From: Fidelibacterota bacterium
GTDB taxonomy: Bacteria > Fidelibacterota > UBA8477 > JABMPR01
Reading direction: 5' to 3'
Assembly (NCBI GenBank): GCA_030596225.1
Contig: JAUVKO010000028.1
Location: 1-13,639, forward strand
Length of the DNA: 13,639 nt
Shown here: positions 6,253 to 13,498 of the stretch, in pieces
How the letters are laid out: each line of letters opens with the position of its first letter
Numbering within the stretch: the stretch's first letter is position 1
The notes under the pieces: generated by a model
Database searches by the model: none
The model's input: only the letters and a program-made list of their open reading frames with translations
Told to the model about the DNA's origin: nothing
Program-made: the position numbers and the translations under genes

Positions 6253-7962
6253 TTATTTTATGCGGTACCCCATGTCTTCGTACTCAAGCACCCAATTTAC
6301 AATGATTCCAATATCCATGCGCTGTGTGCCCCCAAGAAAGCGTCGGTTCCTGAAATAGTAGGAAGAATAATCCTGCTTGGTTTCTTTTTTCATATCTGCA
6401 CCTAAAGCAGCCAGCCGTTTCTGCCATTTCTTTACGTTGGAAACACGGAGATCCAGCCAACCTCCACCGGTCCACTTTTCAATATTTTCTTCATTGATCT
6501 TAAGTACAGTATGTCCCTCGAAATTGGGCTCAGACATATCCGGACCACGCAGAAAGGTGACACCGTCTTTGAGGAGAATAGGTGTACCAACCGAAAGAAT
6601 GGTAGAACGCAATTCCTGGTTCTCAAGGATCTCTTTTTCCATCTGAATTGCCAATTCTTCCGGATCAGCAGTCAGCACGGCTTTTATATTTCCCTTAATA
6701 CGTTTGAGAATATACACCTCATATAGCAGTTTGGTTAAACGGGGAGGTCCCAGCAATTCGAAGGCCACACTGTCTTTCCCGGTCTCCTCCTCCAGAACTT
6801 CCATTTTTTCAAGAGCATCTTTCCGGATCAGACCGGCGCGATAGGAAGGCAATAATACTGAGCTATCCAGACTGGAAATAATATCATTGCCGGTATTTCC
6901 ACCTTTGATCTCTAACATAGTTAGATCAGCGATTTCTTCCGGTGTCACAAATTCCATCTGGCCTTCTCCAGTAAGAACTGAAAATTCACCTGCCGAAAAA
7001 TATCCGTTTTCACCTGCATCAATGTAGACTGATTCCAGATAGTCATCTCCGAGACGCTTCCAGGTTACATCAGGATTGCTGATCAGCTCCTGACCAAGAA
7101 CTGAGTCCACACTTGGCAAGGCATCATACAATGGAATGTGAGATCCACGTCGCACGACTTTACCATAACCGATCTTTTTCCAGGCAATAGCTGCAGTAGG
7201 CTTAATTTCTTTAACAATGGGAGCATGAGGTGTCCGTCCCAACAGCCAAAGCAACATTGTATGGGCACCAGCCAAAGAGGATTTACTCATTAACATCTTG
7301 GATGGTTTGTCCTCAGAATGAGTATATGGAATATTGAACCCCATTCCACCCGTTCCGCTAGTACCGACCTTGAGATAAAGTTTTGTTTCAGCTTGGCGCA
7401 TACTCTCTATGAGAAGCTGGACATGCCTAATAAGTTGAGGTATGTAAAGAGTGGAAATCATACGCTCCACGGTCTCAATCAGGGTATTATCAGAAGCCTT
7501 TCCCTGGCGAATCTCACTGATCTCATCCCGTAGTTGAGCTACAATCTGGTAAACATTCTGATAGGCAAACACAGTCGCCGTATTAATACAATCGATGAGA
7601 ATCTGTGGTTTATGGAGATCCATGATCTGAAACAATTTGGAATTATGGACAATATCAGACCCCAGGTCATCGTAAATATCATGGATGAGTAATTCTACTT
7701 GCTCCGCTTTGGAATAGATATCTGCTTTTGACATGTCCGATAGTTCTTCACGAACAAATAGATCGCCATGAACAGACACGATGTTTGTACCTTGATTCAG
7801 GGGATGGTTCTCCAAAATTGAATGAATCTCATCCGCCTCATTTTTACGCAGGGAGGTCACCACTATTTCTGAGGGTTGCTCCTCAAGCAATTGTTTAGCG
7901 ATGGCCGAACCGACCAGTCCCCAACCACCAAAGATCATGACTCGTTTACCCTTGATATCCAT
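6253..7962 (-). CDS. Rossmann-fold SDR/epimerase-like protein of unknown function
   Basis: The protein has 569 residues. The N-terminus is a nucleotide-binding Rossmann unit with the glycine motif GGWGLVG at 12-18 after a hydrophobic strand (KRVMIF), so NAD(P) binding is likely. Further on, ILIDCINTAT (121-130) fits a later Rossmann strand. The segment VGTSGTGGMGFNIPY (199-213) resembles the SDR catalytic-Ser region. The spot where YxxxK would be expected reads MLMSK (223-227), so a classical catalytic Tyr is not obvious. The remaining C-terminal half of about 300 residues is not a domain I recognise, and the total is about twice a standard SDR. The start overlaps the rluB stop by 17 bases and has an AAGGA-like site (GAAGGAATTGGCAC) ahead of it, so it is co-translated with rluB. 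Substrate and pathway are unknown. NAD-dependent epimerase/dehydratase-like is the safest family name. Confidence 0.8.
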   Translation of the reverse strand: MDIKGKRVMIFGGWGLVGSAIAKQLLEEQPSEIVVTSLRKNEADEIHSILENHPLNQGTNIVSVHGDLFVREELSDMSKADIYSKAEQVELLIHDIYDDLGSDIVHNSKLFQIMDLHKPQILIDCINTATVFAYQNVYQIVAQLRDEISEIRQGKASDNTLIETVERMISTLYIPQLIRHVQLLIESMRQAETKLYLKVGTSGTGGMGFNIPYTHSEDKPSKMLMSKSSLAGAHTMLLWLLGRTPHAPIVKEIKPTAAIAWKKIGYGKVVRRGSHIPLYDALPSVDSVLGQELISNPDVTWKRLGDDYLESVYIDAGENGYFSAGEFSVLTGEGQMEFVTPEEIADLTMLEIKGGNTGNDIISSLDSSVLLPSYRAGLIRKDALEKMEVLEEETGKDSVAFELLGPPRLTKLLYEVYILKRIKGNIKAVLTADPEELAIQMEKEILENQELRSTILSVGTPILLKDGVTFLRGPDMSEPNFEGHTVLKINEENIEKWTGGGWLDLRVSNVKKWQKRLAALGADMKKETKQDYSSYYFRNRRFLGGTQRMDIGIIVNWVLEYEDMGYRIK

Positions 7963-8692
7963 GTGCCAATTCCTTCAATTTTGTGATCTCAGCTGATGAC
8001 AATTCACGATATTTTCCCACAGGGAGATCATCTACTCTCAAAAATGCAAATTGCTCCCGGTGCAGTTTGACCACTTTATGTCCAAGAGCCATAAAAATTC
8101 TTTTGATCTCGCGTTTACGTCCTTCTCTCAGCACCAACCTTATATCAGTAAATCGATCGGTGTAACTGTGATCAAGGACTTCAGCGATGGCAGGAGTCTT
8201 TGCTTCAATATTTATGCCAAGCGCTATTTGGTCAAAATCCGTTTGATTCACTTTTCCTAATACTCGGACCGAATAGGTTTTCGGGATCTGGAATTTGGGG
8301 TGAGTTAAACTGTAGGCTAAATCTCCATCATTTGTAAGTAAAATTACCCCCGTCGTATCATAATCCAGTCGTCCAACCGGATAGATGCGCTCTTGAGAGG
8401 GTAGCAGATCGATAATAGTTGTTCTTCCATAAGGATCATCGGTGGTGGTGATCACCTGAGCCGGCTTGTTCAACAAGTAATACTGATATTGGATTTCCAG
8501 CTGGACCTGTTTTCCCTGAAACACTACTTCATCCCGTGTCGGGTTGATTCTAGTTGCAGGATTCTTCTCGATTTGCCCATTTACAGTTATCAGACCTTGC
8601 TGAATGAGGTCATCACAAACACGTCGTGATCCCAGTCCAGCCATAGCCAGAAACCGATTGAATCGAATTTGTTTTTCTGGGTTCTCAGTCAT
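7946..8692 (-). CDS. rluB: RluB/RsuA-family rRNA pseudouridine synthase
   Basis: The enzyme isomerises uridine to pseudouridine in rRNA. An N-terminal S4 RNA-binding domain (about 10-65, with FLAMAGLGSRR and GLITVNG) is followed by the RsuA-type catalytic domain. The active-site motif GRLDYDTTG carries the catalytic Asp (residue 110 from the ATG start). The later REGRKREIKRIFMALGHKV segment is typical of RsuA/RluB/RluE/RluF. Its place after scpA-scpB favours RluB (23S helix 89) over the other members, but the sequence alone does not settle the target uridine. The frame can begin at a GTG (8698) or an ATG two codons later (8692); neither has a clear Shine-Dalgarno site and I chose the ATG. It overlaps the downstream SDR gene by 17 bases. 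Confidence 0.92.
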   Translation of the reverse strand: MTENPEKQIRFNRFLAMAGLGSRRVCDDLIQQGLITVNGQIEKNPATRINPTRDEVVFQGKQVQLEIQYQYYLLNKPAQVITTTDDPYGRTTIIDLLPSQERIYPVGRLDYDTTGVILLTNDGDLAYSLTHPKFQIPKTYSVRVLGKVNQTDFDQIALGINIEAKTPAIAEVLDHSYTDRFTDIRLVLREGRKREIKRIFMALGHKVVKLHREQFAFLRVDDLPVGKYRELSSAEITKLKELAHGYQG

Positions 8693-8728
8693 TATCACAA
8701 GATCTACTACATATTATGCTTTTTATTT

Positions 8729-8757
8729 ACCGCAGAGGCCGCCAAGGTCGCAAAAAG
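8729..8757 (+). repeat. Left inverted repeat of the GxxExxY cassette
   Basis: The sequence is three 9-base units with a CGC start and purine-rich remainder. It is the inverted counterpart of 9172-9200 with 17 of 27 bases shared over the units. Confidence 0.6.
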
Positions 8758-8775
8758 TTTTATACTCATATCCTC

Positions 8776-9162
8776 TTAAAGGTTATTGACAACCCTTTTG
8801 ATACCTAATTTCATATACTTTACATTAAAATTTAAAATTAGCCCTAATTTCTTTTTGCTAAGTTTTAAATATGTTAAAATTTGGGCTAAATGTACGTCTG
8901 TGGTTTTTTCAACCGTTTTCAATTCAATGATAACTTTGTCCTCAACGAGTAAATCCATCCTGAATCCTACCTTTAGGATATTCCCTTTATACGATATATC
9001 CAGTGGTACTTGTTTCTGAACCATCAAATCTAAACTATTCAAATCGAAAAATAATGCTGCTTCATAAGCCGATTCCAATAGACCAGGTCCAAGCTCTTGA
9101 TGCACTTCAATTGCAGCCCCAAGAATCTTTTCGGACAGTGCATTTTCAGACAATTCTGACAT
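8776..9162 (-). CDS. GxxExxY protein (PDDEXK-type nuclease-like fold)
   Basis: The protein has 128 residues, the normal length for this family. The name-giving motif is G27-L-L-E30-S-A-Y33. A nuclease-like core is visible as D70 in FRMDLLV, then E80-L-K82 in VIIELK, which matches the D...ExK pattern of PDDEXK-superfamily enzymes. The family is widespread in environmental bacteria and its function has not been established; a nucleic-acid-related role is inferred from the fold. The gene is flanked by inverted repeats and separates scpB from rluB, so it is probably a recent arrival rather than part of the original operon. No clear Shine-Dalgarno site precedes the ATG. The last residues (KRVVNNL) end about 20 bases inside the left repeat. 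Confidence 0.88.
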   Translation of the reverse strand: MSELSENALSEKILGAAIEVHQELGPGLLESAYEAALFFDLNSLDLMVQKQVPLDISYKGNILKVGFRMDLLVEDKVIIELKTVEKTTDVHLAQILTYLKLSKKKLGLILNFNVKYMKLGIKRVVNNL

Positions 9163-9171
9163 TTTAATTAT

Positions 9172-9200
9172 TTCTTTGTGTTCTTAGCGTTCTTAGCGGT
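9172..9200 (-). repeat. Right inverted repeat of the GxxExxY cassette
   Basis: Read on the minus strand this is ACCGC followed by tandem 9-base units, two of them identical (CGCTAAGAA). It lies ten bases before the start codon of the GxxExxY gene, so it may also form part of that gene's leader. Confidence 0.6.
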
Positions 9201-9237
9201 TTATAAAGAGTTATCTCAGAGCATCGTATTGGAGCCA

Positions 9238-9792
9238 CTACACTAATTCGCCCTGATCCTCGCTGAGAATGTCTTCAACTTCCCGAAGCTTGGGAAGATC
9301 CTTGACAGAATTCAAACCAAAGTACTGCAAAAATTCAATACTGGTACGATATAGTAACGCACGTCCCGGTCCATCATCCCTGCCTCTGATCTCAAGTAAT
9401 TTTCTGTCTAAAAGTGTCCGCAGAGATGAATCAGAACTTACTCCCCTAATAGCTTCAATATCGTTACGGGTTACCGGCTGACGATAACTCACGATAGCCA
9501 GTGTCTCAAGGGCTGCTTGCGATAAACGTAACTTTCCAGATTTGGAAAAAAGCCCCTTTACAAATATCTCATATTCAGCTTTGGTCACCAACTGGTAACC
9601 ACCAGCGACTTCTTTTATAAAGAAGGCCCGATCAGACGCAGAATATTCAGCTTGAAGCTCCTCGATAATCTCATCTAAAGGTAATACCGGCTCTGCCCTC
9701 CCCATACAAGCTTTGAAGCGAGTTTCTGTCAGGGGTTCCGGAGTAGCAATTAACAGAGCTTCGACGATCTGTTTCAGTTCATTAATTTCCAA
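9238..9792 (-). CDS. scpB: Segregation and condensation protein B (ScpB)
   Basis: ScpB is the winged-helix subunit that, with ScpA, bridges the SMC dimer in chromosome condensation. From the chosen start it has 184 residues, usual for the family. It begins MEINELKQIVEALLIATPEP, and the conserved LSQAALETLAIVSYRQPVTR, IEAIRGV and LLYRTSIEFLQYFGL segments are present. The open frame reaches an ATG at 9897, but those extra residues lie inside scpA and do not match ScpB. A TTG at 9792 is preceded by GAGG (9804-9801) with an eight-base spacer and gives the expected N-terminus. This start overlaps the scpA stop by 11 bases, consistent with coupled synthesis of the two partners. Confidence 0.93.
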   Translation of the reverse strand: MEINELKQIVEALLIATPEPLTETRFKACMGRAEPVLPLDEIIEELQAEYSASDRAFFIKEVAGGYQLVTKAEYEIFVKGLFSKSGKLRLSQAALETLAIVSYRQPVTRNDIEAIRGVSSDSSLRTLLDRKLLEIRGRDDGPGRALLYRTSIEFLQYFGLNSVKDLPKLREVEDILSEDQGELV

Positions 9793-10513
9793 ATTCAGCA
9801 CCTCGGGATAGAAGAAGATCATCAAATAATTTTGTCTGCTTGACCTTAATCTGCCGGCCACGCAACATTTCAAGAATAGCAAGGAAAGTGACCACAACGA
9901 TCAAGCGAGACTCAAACTGCTCTAATAGACTTGAGAACTTAAGACTTGTTTTCGCCTGTAACAAACCATTCAGAAAACCTACCTGTTCGGACATCGTTAC
10001 CTCTTCAATGGCAACAGAATGAGTTACGGGTTCTTCATAATTTTTTAGTAAATACCGGAAGGTCAACATGATATCATATAACTTTATATCTTCAAGGATG
10101 GCCGTCTTGTCTTCCTGTTGAGGGTCCCAGGCACCCGGGATGTGATAGTAGTGTGGCCGCTCAACCCGTTCCAGGTTAGAAAATGCCCCGGCTGCTTCCT
10201 TATAGCGTTTGTATTCAAGCAGCATGTTCATAAGCTCTGTTCTGGGGTCTTCGATCTCTTCATCACCATCTGCTTCAATAGGCAGTAACATACGAGCCTT
10301 GATCTTCATCAGTGTAGCGGCCATGAGTACAAAATCACCTGCAGAATGAAGCTTTAATTCTTTGGCCAAATTTACATACTCAAGAAAATCTTTCGTAATC
10401 TGAGCAACGGGGATGTCATAAATATTCAGCTCATCGCGTTTGATCAGAAATAACAAAAGGTCCAATGGACCCTCAAACATTTCCAAATCAATACGATGGG
10501 GCTTGATCATCAT
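9782..10513 (-). CDS. scpA: Segregation and condensation protein A (ScpA)
   Basis: ScpA is the kleisin that links the SMC heads and binds ScpB. The 243-residue protein has the typical N-terminal signature FEGPLDLLLFLIKRDELNIYDIPVAQIT (residues 13-40), the helix with LMAATLMKIKARMLLP, and a C-terminal winged-helix part (VVTFLAILEMLRGRQIKVKQ) expected to contact SMC. The start is an ATG overlapping the trpS stop as ATGA; a second ATG follows immediately and could also be used. Together with scpB it forms a coupled pair. smc itself is not in the window. Confidence 0.95.
   Translation of the reverse strand: MMIKPHRIDLEMFEGPLDLLLFLIKRDELNIYDIPVAQITKDFLEYVNLAKELKLHSAGDFVLMAATLMKIKARMLLPIEADGDEEIEDPRTELMNMLLEYKRYKEAAGAFSNLERVERPHYYHIPGAWDPQQEDKTAILEDIKLYDIMLTFRYLLKNYEEPVTHSVAIEEVTMSEQVGFLNGLLQAKTSLKFSSLLEQFESRLIVVVTFLAILEMLRGRQIKVKQTKLFDDLLLSRGAEFGN
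9790..9804 (-). promoter_or_regulatory. Ribosome binding site supporting the TTG start of scpB
   Basis: On the minus strand GAGG (9804-9801) is followed by eight bases and TTG (9792-9790). No in-frame ATG lies nearer to the conserved N-terminus than 9822. The ATG in the scpA stop region (TAATG) is in another frame. Confidence 0.6.
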
Positions 10514-11535
10514 CTGGGACGACCAGGTGCAACAAAGCCTATCTTACGGTAGACCTTACTCAATGTTTTCGATGCCATATAGCGGGCTCGCTGGGCACTT
10601 TCATCCAGAATACTCGTTAAATATCCTTTCTCATCCATAATCTTATTGTAACGCTGTTGAAATGGCTCAAGAAAAGCAACCAGAGAGTCTGCTAATTCCC
10701 CCTTGAATACACTGTACTGTTGCCCGGCAAAGCGATTTACGACTTCGTTTACATCCAGATCATTTAATGTTGAAAAAATGGTGAGTAAATTACCGATACC
10801 AGGATTTTGTAGTGAGTCAGGCGTGATCTCTCGCGCTGAATCCGTCACAGCTCGCTTTATCTTGCGCCTCAAAACATCCGGTGGATCAAGCAGTGCTATA
10901 TAATTATTCGCATTGCTATCAGATTTTGACATCTTCTTTTCAGGTTCCTGAAGACTCATAATGCGGGCACCGGCTTTAGGGATAAAAGGCTTAGGAACTT
11001 TAAATGTCGGGCTATAAGTATTATTGAAACGATTTGCGATATCTCGGGTCAGTTCCAAATGCTGTTTTTGATCTGCGCCAACTGGAACCAAATCAGATTG
11101 ATATAAAAGAATATCTGCCGCCATGAGAGCAGGATATGAGTATAGCCCTGCGTTGATATTATCATTATGGCGCTTGGACTTGTCCTTGAACTGAGTCATG
11201 CGGTTCAGCTCACCCATATAGGTATAGCAATTAAGAATCCAGGCAAGTTCAGCATGTTGGGGCACATGGGATTGAATAAATATGATATTCTCTTCAGGAT
11301 CAATTCCGGCTGCCAGATATTGGGCTGCAAAAGAGAGACAGCGATTGCGCAGATCTGCCGGCTTTTGTCTAACTGTGATGGCATGCATATCAACCACAAT
11401 AAAAATACCCAGATAATCCTCCTGCAGGTTCACCCAGTTACGCATAGCACCCACATAATTTCCCAAAGCCAGATGACCTGAGGGTTGGATACCTGAGAGT
11501 AAAATTGGCTTTTTGTCTTTTTGTGATTCACTCAT
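10510..11535 (-). CDS. trpS: Tryptophan--tRNA ligase
   Basis: This class I synthetase charges tRNA(Trp). It has 341 residues, usual for bacterial TrpS. The HIGH-type signature is PSGHLALGNY (18-27), the tryptophan-site region includes VGADQKQHLELTRDIANRF (152-170, with D155 and Q156), and the KMSKS loop is exact at 201-205. It opens the minus-strand gene block and overlaps scpA by four bases. No clear Shine-Dalgarno site precedes the ATG; the upstream bases are A/T rich. I see no T-box and no tryptophan-rich leader peptide ahead of it. Confidence 0.97.
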   Translation of the reverse strand: MSESQKDKKPILLSGIQPSGHLALGNYVGAMRNWVNLQEDYLGIFIVVDMHAITVRQKPADLRNRCLSFAAQYLAAGIDPEENIIFIQSHVPQHAELAWILNCYTYMGELNRMTQFKDKSKRHNDNINAGLYSYPALMAADILLYQSDLVPVGADQKQHLELTRDIANRFNNTYSPTFKVPKPFIPKAGARIMSLQEPEKKMSKSDSNANNYIALLDPPDVLRRKIKRAVTDSAREITPDSLQNPGIGNLLTIFSTLNDLDVNEVVNRFAGQQYSVFKGELADSLVAFLEPFQQRYNKIMDEKGYLTSILDESAQRARYMASKTLSKVYRKIGFVAPGRPR

Positions 11536-11559
11536 AATAAAGAATATTCTAATTTAAAG

Positions 11560-11577
11560 GATATGCATGATCATATC
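11560..11577. promoter_or_regulatory. Short palindrome upstream of trpS, possible operator
   Basis: GATATG, six bases, then CATATC form a perfect 6-6-6 inverted repeat whose near end is 24 bases from the trpS start codon. This is a fitting place for a repressor site, but short palindromes arise by chance in A/T-rich DNA. Confidence 0.2.
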
Positions 11578-12115
11578 TTGAATCGTTATGGACTGGCGAT
11601 CAGAAACTTGATAAGTCCGGGAGGTCTGAGTAAGATGTGTTTGCAAAGTGGTTTCCGATTTGAAATTTGCTTCCCTGTAAATAAAAACAATACTGACATT
11701 GCTTAGTAACTGTAAGGCCAAATTGCCTCTCCTTCACGATGCGGAATTTAATCGCTGAAGACGGTGAAACAAGGGTTGCTACTTTTTGAGTTTTATGAGT
11801 TCCTGAATCCTGCTTGCCAAGTCGTAGCTGAAAGCGAAGAGTGAAGACCGTGTGAAACGAGGATGCTCGAAAAGTGAGTTTCTGAGTTTGATGGGTTAGT
11901 GGATTCAATGGATTATCAAGTTCGGATGTTTGAAAGTTGGGACATTGGGGAAATTGAAATGATGATTTTTAATTTGAAATGTTTAACCTTTGCAGTGAAA
12001 AAATATTGTTTGCTCACCTTATACCTTTGCAGTAAATAGTCGCCATGTTAGATGACTGCTTTCAACTCATTCAACGATATCTTGCATCACTGTCTAAATA
12101 ATAAATCTAATCGAT
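11578..12115. other. Divergent intergenic region with no convincing gene
   Basis: This stretch of about 540 bases lies between the divergent trpS and menF. A 102-codon minus-strand frame (11600-11908) has no recognisable family and low coding likelihood. The region holds an imperfect direct repeat about 86 bp apart (from 11756: TGAAGACGGTGAAAC; from 11842: TGAAGACCGTGTGAAAC). Each copy leads into TGAGTTT-rich sequence, similar in style to the TGAGT-rich element at the left edge. Nearer menF is a second short direct repeat (11985-12033). It probably carries both promoters plus decayed repeats. Confidence 0.5.
11985..12033 (+). repeat. Direct repeat ACCTTTGCAGT upstream of menF, possible promoter elements
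   Basis: AACCTTTGCAGT (11985-11996) and TACCTTTGCAGT (12022-12033) are near-identical and 37 bp apart, ending about 80 bases before the menF ATG. The second contains TACCTTTG, which fits the Bacteroidota -7 pattern TAnnTTTG. However, I do not find a TTTG at the matching -33 distance. A regulator's paired binding site is another reading. Confidence 0.3.
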
Positions 12116-13483
12116 ATGGACCCACTGGCACTCTCTTCCGCAAAACATCGACTGCTTGAACAACTGCAAAACTCCTATGAAGAATTGAGAAATTCTTATA
12201 CATCGCGAATTATTCGCTGCAAGGTGGCAATTGAAGATGTAGCGGCAATGCAGTGGTTGGCCTGTCAATCAATTCCGGTAAAGACATATTGGTCAAACCG
12301 AAATCAGGAATTCAAAATGGCCGGTGTTGGCATTGCCCATGAGGTTTCCGGCGATGAAACTCCTGATCTGCACAAACTTTTTACAAAATTAAGATCCTTC
12401 TTAGATCCAAAATATTCGGACTTGTGTTATTATGGCGGTTTCCAATTCAATCAAAACACTCTCCCCGCAGCGGAATGGAAAAACTTTGGAGCTTACCGGT
12501 TTATCATCCCGCAATTTGAACTTCACCGCTCGGCTGCCGGTACTTTTCTGGTGTGCAATTATCACCACCAAATAAATAGAGAGAACCAACTGGATGAGTT
12601 AATTTCCCAACTGGATCAGCTCCAATTTGAATTGACTCTGGATAATGATGAAGAGCGTGCTATCCTTCATCGACTTGACATCCCCAACCGGGAAAATTGG
12701 GATAAATCTGTTTTAGCAGCACTATCCGACATGAAAGCCAATAAGTATGAGAAGGTTGTCCTTGCGCGAAAAGCCACTTTGACTTTCAATGACCCTGTGA
12801 ATCCTACTGCCTACTTACTGCGTTTACGCAGGATGTCTGAGGAAACCTTCAATTTCTATTTTCAGACTGATGAAGATCATGCTTTCCTTGGAGCAACTCC
12901 GGAGCGTTTATTCAGGCGTCAGGGACGCACGATTCATACTGAAGCAATTGCCGGCACTCGCCCCAGGGGTAAAACGACACGTGATGATGAGCGCTATTCT
13001 AAAGCATTACTCAATTCCGACAAAGAACTCAGGGAACACGCCATTGTTGTAGATACGATCGAGAGCATTCTTCAAAAGCACTGTCAAAAGCTTAGTGTTG
13101 ATAAAGAGGTTCAGATCACCAAACTTTCGCATGTACAACATTTGTGTAAGCACTTCGTGGGCGAATTGGACAATGAAACCAGTGATGCAGATTTGATCAA
13201 AGACCTTCATCCGACACCTGCCATGGGAGGTTATCCTACTGACATTGCTCTTGAGGCGATAGATGACTTGGAACCCTTCAACCGGGGTTGGTATGCTGCT
13301 CCCATTGGTTTTATAGGACATGATCTTACCGAATTTGTAGTGGCTATCCGCTCTGCTCTCATTGAAAAGGAACAGGTCTCACTTTATTCCGGTGCCGGGA
13401 TCGTTTTGGGATCAGACCCTGCTGAAGAGTGGCAAGAAATTGAGTATAAGATCAGCAAGTTTCTTAAAGCTCTGGATATATAA
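12116..13483 (+). CDS. menF: Menaquinone-type isochorismate synthase
   Basis: The enzyme converts chorismate to isochorismate, the first committed step of menaquinone synthesis, in the cytoplasm with Mg2+. It has 455 residues. The C-terminal chorismate-binding domain (about 195-455) shows KVVLAR (K213, corresponding to the water-activating Lys), FLGATPERL (257-265), EAIAGTRPRG (276-285, with E276), SDKELREHAIVVDTI (301-315), HPTPAMGG (365-372), FNRGWYAAPIG (388-398), and GAGIVLGSDPAEEWQEIEYK (426-445) with the metal-binding acidic residues. The HPTPA(M/V)GG and NRGWYAAPIG wording favours isochorismate synthase over anthranilate or aminodeoxychorismate synthase. It may serve siderophore or salicylate synthesis instead, but no such genes are nearby. 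menD and the rest of the pathway would be expected downstream, outside the window. The ATG has no clear Shine-Dalgarno site. Confidence 0.93.
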   Translation: MDPLALSSAKHRLLEQLQNSYEELRNSYTSRIIRCKVAIEDVAAMQWLACQSIPVKTYWSNRNQEFKMAGVGIAHEVSGDETPDLHKLFTKLRSFLDPKYSDLCYYGGFQFNQNTLPAAEWKNFGAYRFIIPQFELHRSAAGTFLVCNYHHQINRENQLDELISQLDQLQFELTLDNDEERAILHRLDIPNRENWDKSVLAALSDMKANKYEKVVLARKATLTFNDPVNPTAYLLRLRRMSEETFNFYFQTDEDHAFLGATPERLFRRQGRTIHTEAIAGTRPRGKTTRDDERYSKALLNSDKELREHAIVVDTIESILQKHCQKLSVDKEVQITKLSHVQHLCKHFVGELDNETSDADLIKDLHPTPAMGGYPTDIALEAIDDLEPFNRGWYAAPIGFIGHDLTEFVVAIRSALIEKEQVSLYSGAGIVLGSDPAEEWQEIEYKISKFLKALDI

Positions 13484-13498
13484 ATCCGGACTCATTTA

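Larger units (their letters stand above)
8723..9208. mobile_element. GxxExxY cassette with imperfect terminal inverted repeats
   Basis: The GxxExxY gene is enclosed by related inverted sequences. On the left, ACCGC begins at 8729 and three 9-base units follow (8731-8757: CGCAGAGGC, CGCCAAGGT, CGCAAAAAG). On the right, read on the minus strand, ACCGC is again followed by three 9-base units (9198-9172: CGCTAAGAA twice, then CACAAAGAA). Further matching T/A-rich bases lie outside each (TTTAT..ACCGC pattern). No transposase and no clear target duplication are seen. The unit sits between scpB and rluB, genes usually adjacent, so insertion of a small cassette is likely. Confidence 0.6.

Noticed and set aside
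9172..9198. Tandem 9-bp units as a CRISPR-like array.
   Set aside because: The units are too short, without spacers, and only three per side; they are the inverted end of the GxxExxY cassette.
9793..9897. Upstream extension of scpB to an ATG at 9897.
   Set aside because: The extra residues lie inside scpA and do not resemble ScpB. The TTG at 9792 has a good Shine-Dalgarno site and gives the family's N-terminus.
11536..11600. T-box or tryptophan attenuator ahead of trpS.
   Set aside because: No leader peptide with tryptophan codons, no T-box sequence and no terminator/antiterminator pair is visible.
11600..11908. 102-codon minus-strand frame between trpS and menF.
   Set aside because: No recognisable domain, no ribosome binding site, and it overlaps the direct repeats; it reads like chance coding in an intergenic region.
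12116..13483. Anthranilate or aminodeoxychorismate synthase component I instead of MenF.
   Set aside because: No glutamine amidotransferase partner is nearby, and the HPTPAMGG and NRGWYAAPIG segments fit isochorismate synthases better.
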